Shown: positions 1 to 7,716 of the stretch, one piece after another
How the letters are laid out: the number at the start of each line of letters is the position of its first letter
Position numbering within the stretch: position 1 is the stretch's first letter
Assembly: GCA_946415365.1 (NCBI GenBank)
Contig: CAMKSE010000001.1
Location: 186,001-250,000, forward strand
DNA: 64,000 bases
Direction of reading: 5' to 3'
DNA from: an uncultured Prevotellaceae bacterium
GTDB taxonomy: Bacteria; Bacteroidota; Bacteroidia; Bacteroidales; Bacteroidaceae
Made by a program: the position numbers and the translations under genes
The notes under the pieces: model-generated
The model's database searches: none
Told to the model about the DNA's origin: nothing
Seen by the model: only the letters and a program-made list of their open reading frames with translations

Positions 1-1
1 C

Positions 2-1822
2 TATTCCGACTCCGGCGCCATCGACTGGGAGCAGATGCCAGACAACATGCGCAGCTGGCTGAAGAGTTACGACCAGGCCATCGCCACGCTCGGGAACACA
101 AGCGACTTTGTGGATGGGGTTTTTATGCGCGGATTTCAGAGGAAGCGTGAGCCGAAAGTGGCCATAGAACCGCTCCTTAAGACCAAATGGTATCAAGTAG
201 AACCCTACTGGAACGATTGTCCGCTCTATGAGGGTGCCAACCCCGACTGGCAGGGGAAACGGTGTGTCGTAGGCTGTGTGGCGACGGCGATGGCCCAGGT
301 GATGAACTATTACCAATGGCCTGAGAGTGCCTGTAAGGAGATTCCCGCCTACAGCCTGAAGACAGCCCACGAGAATGTGGAGAAGGTCTGGGAGCTGGAC
401 GCGCTGCCGCCTGTGACCTTCGACTGGAAGAACATGGTTGACCGCTACGACAGCCACTCGACTGATATTCAGAACCATACGGTGGCTACGCTCATGCGTT
501 ACTGCGGCCAGTCGGTATACATGAATTACTCGCCTGAAGGCTCCGGCAGCGATCATCAGCAGGTCATAGAGGCGCTGGTCAAATACTTCGGCTACGACGA
601 CGCTGCCTATTCCGCCAGACGCATCCAATACACCATCGACGGATGGGAAGACCTGATCTACAGAGAACTGGCAAAAGGTCATCCCGTGCAATATGGCGGT
701 GAATCAGACAAGGAAGGTCACTCCTTCGTCTGCGACGGTTACGACGGCAACGGCTTCTTCCATATCAACTGGGGCTGGGATGGCAAAAGCGACGGTTTTT
801 TCTCGCTGGCCGTGCTCAATCCCTACAACAACACCAGTGTTGGCGCCTCCAGCAGCAGCATCGGCTTCTGTATGAACCAGATGGCCAACATCGGCGTGAG
901 GCCCGCCCCTGAGGGCTATACGCCGAAGAAGGTCATTCCCGAGGCCTATCTGTGGGAGGGCGATCCTATCAACACCGTTTCTCCCGACTCCGTCTACTTC
1001 CAGTACGTCTTCAAGTCCTTCTCATACGATACGATACTGGTTGACTTTGCCTTGGGCACCCGTGATGCCGACGGCACCCTCACGCCGCTCTACAAAGGAG
1101 ACCCTGCCGACACCATCGTATACAATATAAATGGCAATTACCACGAAGTGCAGATTGACTCCACCCGCTTCGCGCCAGGCGACTGTCAGGTGCTCTATCC
1201 GATGGTGAAGTTCTACAACCTGCCCGACTGTGAGTGGCAGATGCTCGGTTCCACAGAGTTTCACGTCACGACAGGGCGCACGCCCGAGGGCCGATTCTTC
1301 CTTTTGAAGGATGTGCCGCAACTCGAAATCACTCAGGCCGCCTTTACGGAAAAGCCCGCCCGCGTCGGCAAGCTCAACAATCTCACCCTCACCATCCGAA
1401 ACACCGGTAACGAGGAGAGCACGGTGCCGCTCTACCTTGTTCCTCTCTACTTCGGTGACATCAGCCCTGATAAGATAACCGGCGACACAGATTACACCGA
1501 AGGCGAGCCCACGGTGAGTGGCGCCTATCTGCGCCCCGGTGAGGAAGCCGATGTCACCTTCAGTTTCAAACCCACGGGTGCAGGAACCGTCGTTCTGGTG
1601 CTGGCTCTGGGTGACGCCAGCTATCTTGATAACTGTTTTGTTACGATAGCCGACAGCATCAGCACTTCCATCCAGGAAATCATCTACGATCAGACCACCC
1701 ATACCCATTCCGACCGTCAGACCGTTGCGCCCTATATCGATCTGCAAGGCCGTCGCCTTCAGGGCCTTCCCCCTCGCAAAGGTCTTTACATCCGCAAAGG
1801 CCGAAAAATTTTACTCAAATAA
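2..1822 (+). CDS. C10-family (streptopain-like) cysteine peptidase, 5' end outside window
   Basis: Secreted papain-fold cysteine peptidase of MEROPS family C10, related to streptopain and Prevotella interpain A. The frame is open from base 2, so the signal peptide and most of the propeptide lie upstream; the first ATG seen (35) is internal. Counting from that Met, the nucleophile is C81 in CVATAMAQ and the partner is H229 in GHSFVCDGYD, followed by the family's INWGWDG loop. Residues ~290-540 look like beta-sandwich domains. The last ~30 residues (YIDLQGRRL ... GLYIRKGRK) match a tail found on many exported Prevotella proteins, probably for sorting or anchoring. A hairpin follows the stop. 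The family call is secure; the substrate is unknown. Confidence 0.9.
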   Translation, partial: YSDSGAIDWEQMPDNMRSWLKSYDQAIATLGNTSDFVDGVFMRGFQRKREPKVAIEPLLKTKWYQVEPYWNDCPLYEGANPDWQGKRCVVGCVATAMAQVMNYYQWPESACKEIPAYSLKTAHENVEKVWELDALPPVTFDWKNMVDRYDSHSTDIQNHTVATLMRYCGQSVYMNYSPEGSGSDHQQVIEALVKYFGYDDAAYSARRIQYTIDGWEDLIYRELAKGHPVQYGGESDKEGHSFVCDGYDGNGFFHINWGWDGKSDGFFSLAVLNPYNNTSVGASSSSIGFCMNQMANIGVRPAPEGYTPKKVIPEAYLWEGDPINTVSPDSVYFQYVFKSFSYDTILVDFALGTRDADGTLTPLYKGDPADTIVYNINGNYHEVQIDSTRFAPGDCQVLYPMVKFYNLPDCEWQMLGSTEFHVTTGRTPEGRFFLLKDVPQLEITQAAFTEKPARVGKLNNLTLTIRNTGNEESTVPLYLVPLYFGDISPDKITGDTDYTEGEPTVSGAYLRPGEEADVTFSFKPTGAGTVVLVLALGDASYLDNCFVTIADSISTSIQEIIYDQTTHTHSDRQTVAPYIDLQGRRLQGLPPRKGLYIRKGRKILLK

Positions 1823-1824
1823 TA

Positions 1825-1860
1825 AAGGGGAGCGCACCCACACTCAAGTACCCTCCCCTT
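1825..1860 (+). terminator. Hairpin after the C10 peptidase gene
   Basis: AAGGGGAG and CTCCCCTT form an 8-bp stem just after the stop codon. The downstream T-tract is weak, so this is a probable rather than certain intrinsic terminator. Confidence 0.5.
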
Positions 1861-1892
1861 CTGTAAATTGTAAACTGTAAATTTTCAATTTT

Positions 1893-1911
1893 CCGCTCGG
1901 CTCTGCCGCTT
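1893..1911 (-). repeat. 19-bp GC-rich motif, copy 1
   Basis: On the minus strand it reads AAGCGGCAGAGCCGAGCGG, identical to the copy at 39200 and one base different from the copy at 11750. It contains the small palindrome CGGC-AGA-GCCG and lies between the C10 peptidase and the HU-like gene. Confidence 0.7.
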
Positions 1912-1957
1912 TTACAAAGGCGACAGCCGACTAAAAGAATCTTCAATTTTCAATTTA

Positions 1958-2719
1958 CTAATCGTTCTCGCCAGTGTCATCGTCACTCTTGGTGAAGGTC
2001 TTGCTGGCAACCTGGCTGCTCTGACCGCCCGAGATGGCGATGGCCTTCACGGTAGCCGTGTCGCTCAGGGTGAACGCTGCGCTGTAGAGCGTGCTCTCAG
2101 CCGTAGGCGTTGAGCCGTCGGTGGTGTAGCGAATCTCTGCACCTTGCTCAGCCTGGATGCTCACCGAAGTCGTCTCGGCAAACGGCGTTGTGCCGGTGAT
2201 CTGCGGTGCCATCACGGTCTGGCTTTCGCCACCGTTCTCACCTGTGCCGTTGTCGTCGCCCTGTTCAGGCTCCTCCACCGTGCCGGGGTCGGCACTGGTC
2301 ACACGCTTCACAATCTCACCATTGCGGTCGTAGCAGGTGATGTTGATGGCGGTGTTGGACAACTCCTCCTTCAGCGCCACATTCGGAGTGAACACGATGC
2401 GACGGGTACGGATGAGCGACGTCTTGACGTCATTGACATCCGCCACCGCTTTCGCGGACAATCCAAACCTCATGTTGCCGAGGCCAGGGAGAGCAACAGA
2501 ATGTCCTTCCGTGGCCCAGGCCTTGATGACTTCACCGGCCCCTTTCCAGCAGGCCTGCATTACGCCCTCGCTCACGCCGGAACGAATGGCAGCTTCCTTG
2601 ATGACCTTGTCCTGATCGAGTGTCGAATACAGGTCAGGCACCATCACATAACGGTACACTTCAGGACCGTCTTTGGAGAACTTAAGCTTCTTCTCCTTCG
2701 CTTTGATCTTTAATGACAT
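1958..2719 (-). CDS. HU-like DNA-binding protein fused to a chitobiase C-terminal-like domain
   Basis: 253 aa. Residues ~1-125 resemble the long Bacteroidetes HU-like (DNA-binding domain) proteins: a basic N-terminus, a helical pair, and the motif ALPGLGNMRFG. An acidic linker (EEPEQGDDNGTGENGG) leads to a compact domain at ~170-245 containing AEIRYTTDGSTPT and VKAIAISGG, the signature of the chitobiase/beta-hexosaminidase C-terminal (CHB_HEX_C) fold. The HU part would bind DNA; the role of the second domain on a cytoplasmic protein is unknown, and no signal peptide is seen. A TACCTTTG -7 box lies about 95 bp upstream. This pairing of domains occurs in other Bacteroidales. Domain calls come from motif recognition. 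Confidence 0.75.
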   Translation of the reverse strand: MSLKIKAKEKKLKFSKDGPEVYRYVMVPDLYSTLDQDKVIKEAAIRSGVSEGVMQACWKGAGEVIKAWATEGHSVALPGLGNMRFGLSAKAVADVNDVKTSLIRTRRIVFTPNVALKEELSNTAINITCYDRNGEIVKRVTSADPGTVEEPEQGDDNGTGENGGESQTVMAPQITGTTPFAETTSVSIQAEQGAEIRYTTDGSTPTAESTLYSAAFTLSDTATVKAIAISGGQSSQVASKTFTKSDDDTGEND

Positions 2720-2813
2720 AACTTTAAAAAATTTTCATGGTATTAAACCATTGTCCAGCCAACTACATCGGGTGGCCGATTCCCGCCTTGATAATCACTC
2801 TTGATTACAGTTA

Positions 2814-2821
2814 CAAAGGTA
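2814..2821 (-). promoter_or_regulatory. -7 box for the HU-like gene; rest of the 2720-3027 gap is empty
   Basis: Minus-strand TACCTTTG about 95 bp before the start at 2719 fits the Bacteroidetes -7 consensus. I see no gene, repeat or strong hairpin in the remainder of 2720-3027, which is AT-rich. Confidence 0.6.
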
Positions 2822-3027
2822 CAACTTTTTTCTGAATTATGCAACTTTTTTGGCAATTATTTTACTGAAAATCTGCGGTTTAACTGTTAAATAATGCTAT
2901 CACAGCCTATAGCATTTTCAATGTCCAAAAGCCCCGTTTTTTAGAAGGCCTTCCAACACTTTTTTGATGACTTTTGAAATAGTGTTAGGAGACCTTGTAA
3001 CAAAAATTCCGTCGGCTTACACTCTTA

Positions 3028-3936
3028 TCATGGACTATCTAAGAGGATATCGCAAAGGTCGGTGTTTGGCGGATAGGATTCCAAGTGGTTGTCAATATTG
3101 TAGTCAATACCATCGATGAGTGACATTTGATCCTTCCACTTTTCATAGCAACCGCTGTCTGGGAAAAGCGTCAGCTTACGCCCTTTCAAACATGCCATCT
3201 TTTCTGGAGACAATCCACCGCTGCCTGCTGTAGCCAACCAAAGATGCTGTGGCTGACAAGCCGCCATGACGAGGGCTGTCTTCTCGCTCTCCACAAGACA
3301 GACGTGGGCATCGAGCCGCTTACAGAGTAGATGCTGGCCAAAGAGGCACTGATACAGTTGCCAGTCCGGCGGCAACAGTCCGGTTTTGATGAGTGGAACA
3401 TGCGTCCATCCCTGAAAACCATCTCGGTGGCCATCGATGCGGTATTGCATGATGTGCCCACCATGTACCAGACCTTCATGGTCTATCTGCCAGAAGATGA
3501 CGTTCCCCCTTCGGGTTGCCCCGATATGGTAGTCGTCATATATGCGAAGCACCCGTTCTGAGGAAAGAGCGAGCTTGCTTGCTACTTCGTTGGAAAACCA
3601 ATGCCAGAACACGCTGCTTGGCGAGTGACTGCGTGACACATACTCTTCGGGTATGGGTTGGAAAGGAGGAAGCGGAACAGGCGTGCAATGACGGCCCGTA
3701 TCCGGCTCATGCGCCCACTGGTTGTCACGATAGTATTCGCCGGGCTTATAGTGATAGCCGCAGGAGTGCTGGTGGTCGCACTTGCCCACATCTTCGGCCA
3801 CATACTGGTTTCCGTTGTGAGTATCCACATAGCGCACAAAGCATTTCTTCTTGCCGCAATGAGGGCAGGTGAATTTCTGCTGACGCTTACCTGTCAATTT
3901 CTTGTTCTCTAACTGATAACGATAATCTGTATTCAT
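3028..3936 (-). CDS. DUF6371/Toprim-like zinc-finger protein of mobile elements
   Basis: 302 aa. The N-terminus has a zinc-finger-like set of cysteines and histidines (CPHCGKKKC at ~24-32, then CDHQHSCGYH at ~53-62), resembling a CHC2 primase finger. The C-terminal half has Toprim-type motifs: LVESEKTALV (conserved Glu) and LFPDSG (Asp motif). This matches the DUF6371/primase-like proteins encoded on Bacteroidetes islands and phage-like elements, which probably bind DNA or take part in priming. It lies downstream of a RecA-like ATPase on the same strand, separated by a 13-bp hairpin. No helicase domain is present. Activity is inferred from the fold only. Confidence 0.7.
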   Translation of the reverse strand: MNTDYRYQLENKKLTGKRQQKFTCPHCGKKKCFVRYVDTHNGNQYVAEDVGKCDHQHSCGYHYKPGEYYRDNQWAHEPDTGRHCTPVPLPPFQPIPEEYVSRSHSPSSVFWHWFSNEVASKLALSSERVLRIYDDYHIGATRRGNVIFWQIDHEGLVHGGHIMQYRIDGHRDGFQGWTHVPLIKTGLLPPDWQLYQCLFGQHLLCKRLDAHVCLVESEKTALVMAACQPQHLWLATAGSGGLSPEKMACLKGRKLTLFPDSGCYEKWKDQMSLIDGIDYNIDNHLESYPPNTDLCDILLDSP

Positions 3937-3986
3937 AACCTTTTCTATTTGTTGTTTAATTTAATGAAGTGGGCGATTCTCGTTCG

Positions 3987-4023
3987 TTGTTGGAGCCGCT
4001 ATATATATACGCGGCTCCGACAA
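3987..4023 (-). other. Strong intercistronic hairpin between the ATPase and DUF6371 genes
   Basis: TTGTTGGAGCCGC pairs with GCGGCTCCGACAA (13 bp, one T/C mismatch that is a wobble on one strand) around a TATATATATAC loop. Neither strand has a T-tract after the stem, so I read it as an mRNA-processing or attenuating hairpin rather than a simple terminator. Confidence 0.55.
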
Positions 4024-4047
4024 CAAACAAAAATCTTATCGCGTGAG

Positions 4048-5214
4048 TCAGAAGGGCAGTGCGAATTCTTCGGAAGCTTGGATCAAACCATTGCTGTCCT
4101 CGAAGATCGCTTTATCCTTCAGCCATTCTGAGATGTACGAAGCCACAGTAGGACGCTTACGGTCGAGAACCTTTACAAGGATCTCTGTCAATTGTTTACG
4201 GCTGACGGCGCCGCCTTTGTCACGAAGGATACCCAGACACTTCTGGAGGCGTTCTTGCTTTTCCTTTTCAAGAGCCTCCTGACGTTTCTGCAGCTGTTCT
4301 GCCTTACGCTGCTCGAGCTGAAGTTTGCGCTGTTCGGTGGCATCGACGATACGACCGTCCTCAGCAAACATGATGCTCCACTCGGTTGGCTCCTCATGGC
4401 GTGACTCTGAGCAGGAAACTGTGATGACACTGCTGCCGCGCTCCTTCTTGCACTCCAAAACCGTGGCAGCCTTTTGGGCCAGCATCGTGCCGAGGTGGCC
4501 ACGCATGTTATGGTCCTCGTCTGACTTGTTCGTGTGGAGAACGCAGATGATGGCACAGTTGTACTCCTCGCTGAGCACCAGCAGATCCTTAATAATCTGC
4601 TTGGACTCGGATTCGTCGTTAAAACTGCCCACGAATTCCACGACGCCGTCGACGAACACCACATCGGGTTTCTCGTCCTCCAAAGCCTGACACAGCAATG
4701 GCAGCAGGTCATCACGGTCGACACGGCGCAACGACTGGAGCACTACCTGAGAGTCGATATCTTCTGAATCGAGTCCCGTCATGGTAGCCACATCGTCGAG
4801 GATAGATTTCGTATCCTTCCTGCTCTGCTCCGTGTCGAAGTACAAGATTCGCGGTTTCTCCATCAGCGACTTGATGCGGAACATCACACCCAGCAGCAGC
4901 GCAGCGATGAACACCTTCAGTGTGGTAGTCTTGCCCGCTTTTGCTTTCGCCTTGACAGCATGGATGTCGCGGCGGGCAAAGAAGCCTGTTCCATCTACTT
5001 CAAGTGCATACTCTAAATCCGGCACTTTTGTATCGGAACTTATGCGCGTGTCTCGAAGGATCTGCCGCAGCCGCTCACGCTTCTGCTCCACCTCAGTCGG
5101 TTGGTTGACAGCCTCACCCACGATGTCATTCACCGTCTGGGCTTGGTAGTTTACTTGTCCAGCCAGCTGTTCAGTCTGCTGAACGTTCTCAGTCTCTTTG
5201 TTCAACTCTTCCAT
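4048..5214 (-). CDS. RecA-fold AAA ATPase of mobile-element type (RepA/AAA_25-like)
   Basis: 388 aa from the chosen start at 5214; an upstream in-frame Met at 5241 is possible, but the A-rich stretch right before 5214 suits Bacteroidetes initiation. Residues ~1-70 are polar and probably disordered. A Walker A variant (KAKAGKTTT) occurs at ~90-98, ILYFDTEQS follows, and Walker B is DVVFVDGV at ~190. IICVLHTNKS fits a RecA-type sensor strand. The Lys/Glu-rich segment at ~285-320 looks coiled, and the C-terminus (GGAVSRKQLTEILVK) looks like a winged helix. RepA-like ATPases of this type act in replication or mobilisation of elements. No relaxase, integrase or origin is seen nearby. Confidence 0.7.
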   Translation of the reverse strand: MEELNKETENVQQTEQLAGQVNYQAQTVNDIVGEAVNQPTEVEQKRERLRQILRDTRISSDTKVPDLEYALEVDGTGFFARRDIHAVKAKAKAGKTTTLKVFIAALLLGVMFRIKSLMEKPRILYFDTEQSRKDTKSILDDVATMTGLDSEDIDSQVVLQSLRRVDRDDLLPLLCQALEDEKPDVVFVDGVVEFVGSFNDESESKQIIKDLLVLSEEYNCAIICVLHTNKSDEDHNMRGHLGTMLAQKAATVLECKKERGSSVITVSCSESRHEEPTEWSIMFAEDGRIVDATEQRKLQLEQRKAEQLQKRQEALEKEKQERLQKCLGILRDKGGAVSRKQLTEILVKVLDRKRPTVASYISEWLKDKAIFEDSNGLIQASEEFALPF

Positions 5215-5375
5215 TTTTGTATTTTTTAGAAGGTGAAACATTTGTAAGACCGGTCTCGGCGCTCGCCATCCTTTTCAGGTACCTGAATAGCAAAGCACCG
5301 CATTCGGGAGTTTCCCGTTTGCGGCGCTAAAGTACATATTAATATTGGATTAGCTTGACATGTAAAATACCAACT

Positions 5376-5401
5376 GGATAATTCTTACTTTCCAATTATC
5401 C
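5376..5401. promoter_or_regulatory. Inverted repeat GGATAATT-N10-AATTATCC
   Basis: A perfect 8-bp inverted repeat lies in the space upstream of the ATPase gene and just after the end of the ImmA/IrrE-like gene. Its size suits a dimeric repressor operator. No regulator for it is identified in the window. Confidence 0.4.
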
Positions 5402-5423
5402 AAATTGGAGTGTAGTGTTGGAG

Positions 5424-7082
5424 TCAAAATGGCATTTCAATGATGAGTTCCATGTCAATCAATGTGTTTTTCATGGCCTCAAGAGAAACCTTCATTTTAC
5501 GACACATTGGGCCTACGATATTCTGAAAGTTCATATCATTATAATAGTCATCAGCGATGGTCAACGGACTGACTTGCTCTCTCTTAAACCATTTTTTCCA
5601 ATAAATAGAATAAAGAAGTGCCACGACTTTTCTTGGCATCAGCAGGCAAGAAGCAAAGTAATTAGCCTGTGTGTCAAGCCAATGTCTTTCCCACATATCA
5701 GTTGCAGCTTCTCCCGCAAGTTGGGCATCGCGTTCCATAAACTCACGAAATCGTTGGTTTGAATGTAAAACGTCATGGCCAATCTCATGACTCATAGAAA
5801 ATCGGTCGCGTGGATTTCCGTCGGCTTGACTGCTGCTAAGCCTGACAAGACGCTTGCGATAATCAAAATTACCTAAATGACGTTTTTTTGACAGATTTGT
5901 GCGAATTACTTTAAGCCCCATTTTCTTTGCAATCTTGTAGGGATCTATTTCGCAAACAGGAACCTTGTCGCTTGGAGATAATTTCTCCAGCAATTTTACA
6001 TAGTAGTCAATTTCTTTTTTTATAAGTTTTGTCGCCTCATTCTCAATGAATTCGTGTGTTAGTATAGGTGCCTGTAGGTAATCTGTATGTACATCGATAC
6101 CGTTCCATCGAAGGAAGTCTGTGAGTGAGGTTGTCAGACGAGTTACATCGTCTATTACCAGAGGTACGGTCATAGGCAGATTACCTCTGAGCATGTCGCG
6201 CTCTATCTGGCTGACAGATTTGAATTCTTCCATCCTTGGAGTGATAAAGCAATTGTCTGTTACTTCATAATTAGGATCGATGCGCATGAGGCAGACCTCT
6301 CGATTAGATGCTATACTTTGTATGTGTTTGTCTATTCCCTTGGATCCTGTGATGACAAGCTTTATCTTCCTGTTAGAAACGTAGCGGCCGCTCAGCATAG
6401 TTACCATATCAGCAGTTAGTGTTGACTCTACACATTCAAAGACAATAACGTGAGAAGGTATCCTTTGCTCCATGAATTTTAGCGAAGCATACTTTTCGAT
6501 AGCAAACGTAGGTGTAAATCCGCAATAGCTTTGGTTTGAATATATTTTTGCGTATGGATCTGTAGCGATACGTTTCTCAAGATATTCTTTAAGCCGTGAT
6601 TCTATTGTTTGTTGAACCTCTTCTTCCGGATAATCGGGTACTGGTTCTTCAAATAATTTTTTCAGTTCACCTATAATCATGCCATTGCGACTATCTTCTT
6701 CCCAATCCTTAATGTTTTCAAGTGTTACCGTGATGGGCATGCGATCCATGTTCCACTTCAATTGGTCTTTGGTTTTCCCTTCTTTAAATCCTTTTGGACA
6801 TAGAGTAATTATCAGATCTGTAAATTTACCACGCGTAAGACCTTTTTCGAGCACATTAATATATTGGCTGTAGACATTGACATAATTCAAATACCCCTCG
6901 TGTCCTTTTTCTTTGACCCAAGGAGCGACCCTGTTTTCAATAATCCAGGTCCAGTTTTTATCTATCTGCTTTGAAACAAAGCATTCTGTACAATCTATTA
7001 ATTCCATCCTTTCTGTCTGTTTATGTTTTTCTAGCACAATGTGCTTTCCAAACGTTATGACCGCAAAGTTATTACTTTTCAT
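5424..7082 (-). CDS. ImmA/IrrE-family metallopeptidase with a large N-terminal region
   Basis: 552 aa. The C-terminal ~200 residues carry a zinc-peptidase helix with HEIGHDVLH (HEXXH at ~430) in the context RFSMSHEIGH, which is the ImmA/IrrE (DUF955) signature. The region before it (KIAKKMGLKVIRTNLS) fits the same family. The first ~330 residues are not recognised; they include no obvious XRE helix-turn-helix. ImmA/IrrE proteins cleave repressors in mobile elements and stress systems, often with a small partner; here a 30-aa gene lies upstream on the same strand. Base composition is more AT-rich than flanking metabolic genes, consistent with acquisition. Confidence 0.75.
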   Translation of the reverse strand: MKSNNFAVITFGKHIVLEKHKQTERMELIDCTECFVSKQIDKNWTWIIENRVAPWVKEKGHEGYLNYVNVYSQYINVLEKGLTRGKFTDLIITLCPKGFKEGKTKDQLKWNMDRMPITVTLENIKDWEEDSRNGMIIGELKKLFEEPVPDYPEEEVQQTIESRLKEYLEKRIATDPYAKIYSNQSYCGFTPTFAIEKYASLKFMEQRIPSHVIVFECVESTLTADMVTMLSGRYVSNRKIKLVITGSKGIDKHIQSIASNREVCLMRIDPNYEVTDNCFITPRMEEFKSVSQIERDMLRGNLPMTVPLVIDDVTRLTTSLTDFLRWNGIDVHTDYLQAPILTHEFIENEATKLIKKEIDYYVKLLEKLSPSDKVPVCEIDPYKIAKKMGLKVIRTNLSKKRHLGNFDYRKRLVRLSSSQADGNPRDRFSMSHEIGHDVLHSNQRFREFMERDAQLAGEAATDMWERHWLDTQANYFASCLLMPRKVVALLYSIYWKKWFKREQVSPLTIADDYYNDMNFQNIVGPMCRKMKVSLEAMKNTLIDMELIIEMPF

Positions 7083-7194
7083 CGGTAAAACAATTGCTTT
7101 CGCAATAAAAGTTGTCTGATTTTATGATTTATTTAGTAAATTCGCGATTAAATTGTTGTCCAAAACGGGAAACAATTCTATTTTATGTCGGAAT

Positions 7195-7287
7195 TCAGTT
7201 GTCCAAAATAGAAAAGGCATCCAACTCGGATGCCTCATAATGGTCCCCATGAGAGGGTGGTATTTGTTGAGTGTTGTCATTGGTCAT
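7195..7287 (-). CDS. Putative 30-aa peptide gene upstream of the ImmA/IrrE gene
   Basis: ATG at 7287 is preceded by AAAGG and, about 20 bp further up, by a minus-strand TATCTTTG -7 box. The product (MTNDNTQQIPPSHGDHYEAS ... ends SILDN) is acidic and has no known motif. It would be cotranscribed with the metallopeptidase 112 bp downstream. A short inverted repeat (GGCATCC/GGATGCC) lies inside the coding sequence. The promoter and initiation signals are the main support; without them it would be ignored. Confidence 0.4.
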   Translation of the reverse strand: MTNDNTQQIPPSHGDHYEASELDAFSILDN

Positions 7288-7400
7288 CCTTTCATTTCTA
7301 ATTTGATGCAAAGATAGCTCAAAAATCCTAATCTTCCAAATAATTATCCATTTATTATCATTTTTTCGTCCAAAAGAGAATGACTTTCCAAAGTTTTTCG

Positions 7401-7408
7401 TATCTTTG
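7401..7408 (+). promoter_or_regulatory. -7 box of the structured RNA / restriction-modification gene
   Basis: TATCTTTG, a consensus Bacteroidetes -7 element, predicts a transcription start near 7413-7416, about 300 nt before the ATG of the downstream gene. Confidence 0.7.
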
Positions 7409-7412
7409 CCCC

Positions 7413-7712
7413 TTGAACATCGGCGCATTGCCTCGGTGGAGGCGCCGGTGCGACTTTTGTGGGTAAACAATAACAGCATTAGCTGATTATTCGGTACATC
7501 TTGAAACCTGAGAAATTTCAATAGATTGTGTAACCGATGATTGTCACTAATGTCTGCGCCAATGGCGTGGACGTGACTTATCTGGTTACACGGGCTTTCT
7601 CAGGGCCTCAAGATGTAGGTAAGGCGGTTCACGCTTTTCTATGTCCTGAGGTCTCTTTCGTTTTAGCCCGTCACAAATCCCGATAAGTCAGCGGTGCTTA
7701 AACCGAATAACA
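7413..7712 (+). ncRNA. Large structured RNA, possibly HEARO/omega-RNA-like, abutting a restriction-modification gene
   Basis: No convincing ORF lies here, but long complementary segments nest: TTATTCGGT (7487-7495) with ACCGAATAA (7702-7710); ACATCTTGA (7496-7504) with TCAAGATGT (7608-7616); CCTGAGAAA (7507-7515) with TTTCTCAGG (7596-7604); GTGTAACC (7528-7535) with GGTTACAC (7584-7591); GTCAC (7543) with GTGAC (7573); CGCC (7557) with GGCG (7564). AAGGCG-CGCTTT is a further hairpin at 7621-7637. ACGGGCT (7590-7596) can pair with AGCCCGT (7665-7671), which would be a pseudoknot. Size, complexity and position just upstream of an ORF recall the omega RNA (HEARO) of IscB elements, but no IscB is present. 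It could equally be a regulatory leader or an unknown family. Confidence 0.75.
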
Positions 7713-7716
7713 GTTT

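Noticed and set aside
1022..1747. Minus-strand frame of 241 codons
   Set aside because: Antisense to the C10 peptidase.
3987..4023. Intrinsic terminator
   Set aside because: Strong stem but no T-tract on either strand.
7413..7712. tmRNA or RNase P RNA
   Set aside because: None of the conserved blocks of either RNA (tRNA-like ends with T-arm, or the P4 region) is present.
7448..7716. Group II intron (GTGCG at 7448 resembles the 5' end)
   Set aside because: No reverse transcriptase and no domain V-like hairpin with the expected sequence before the RM gene.
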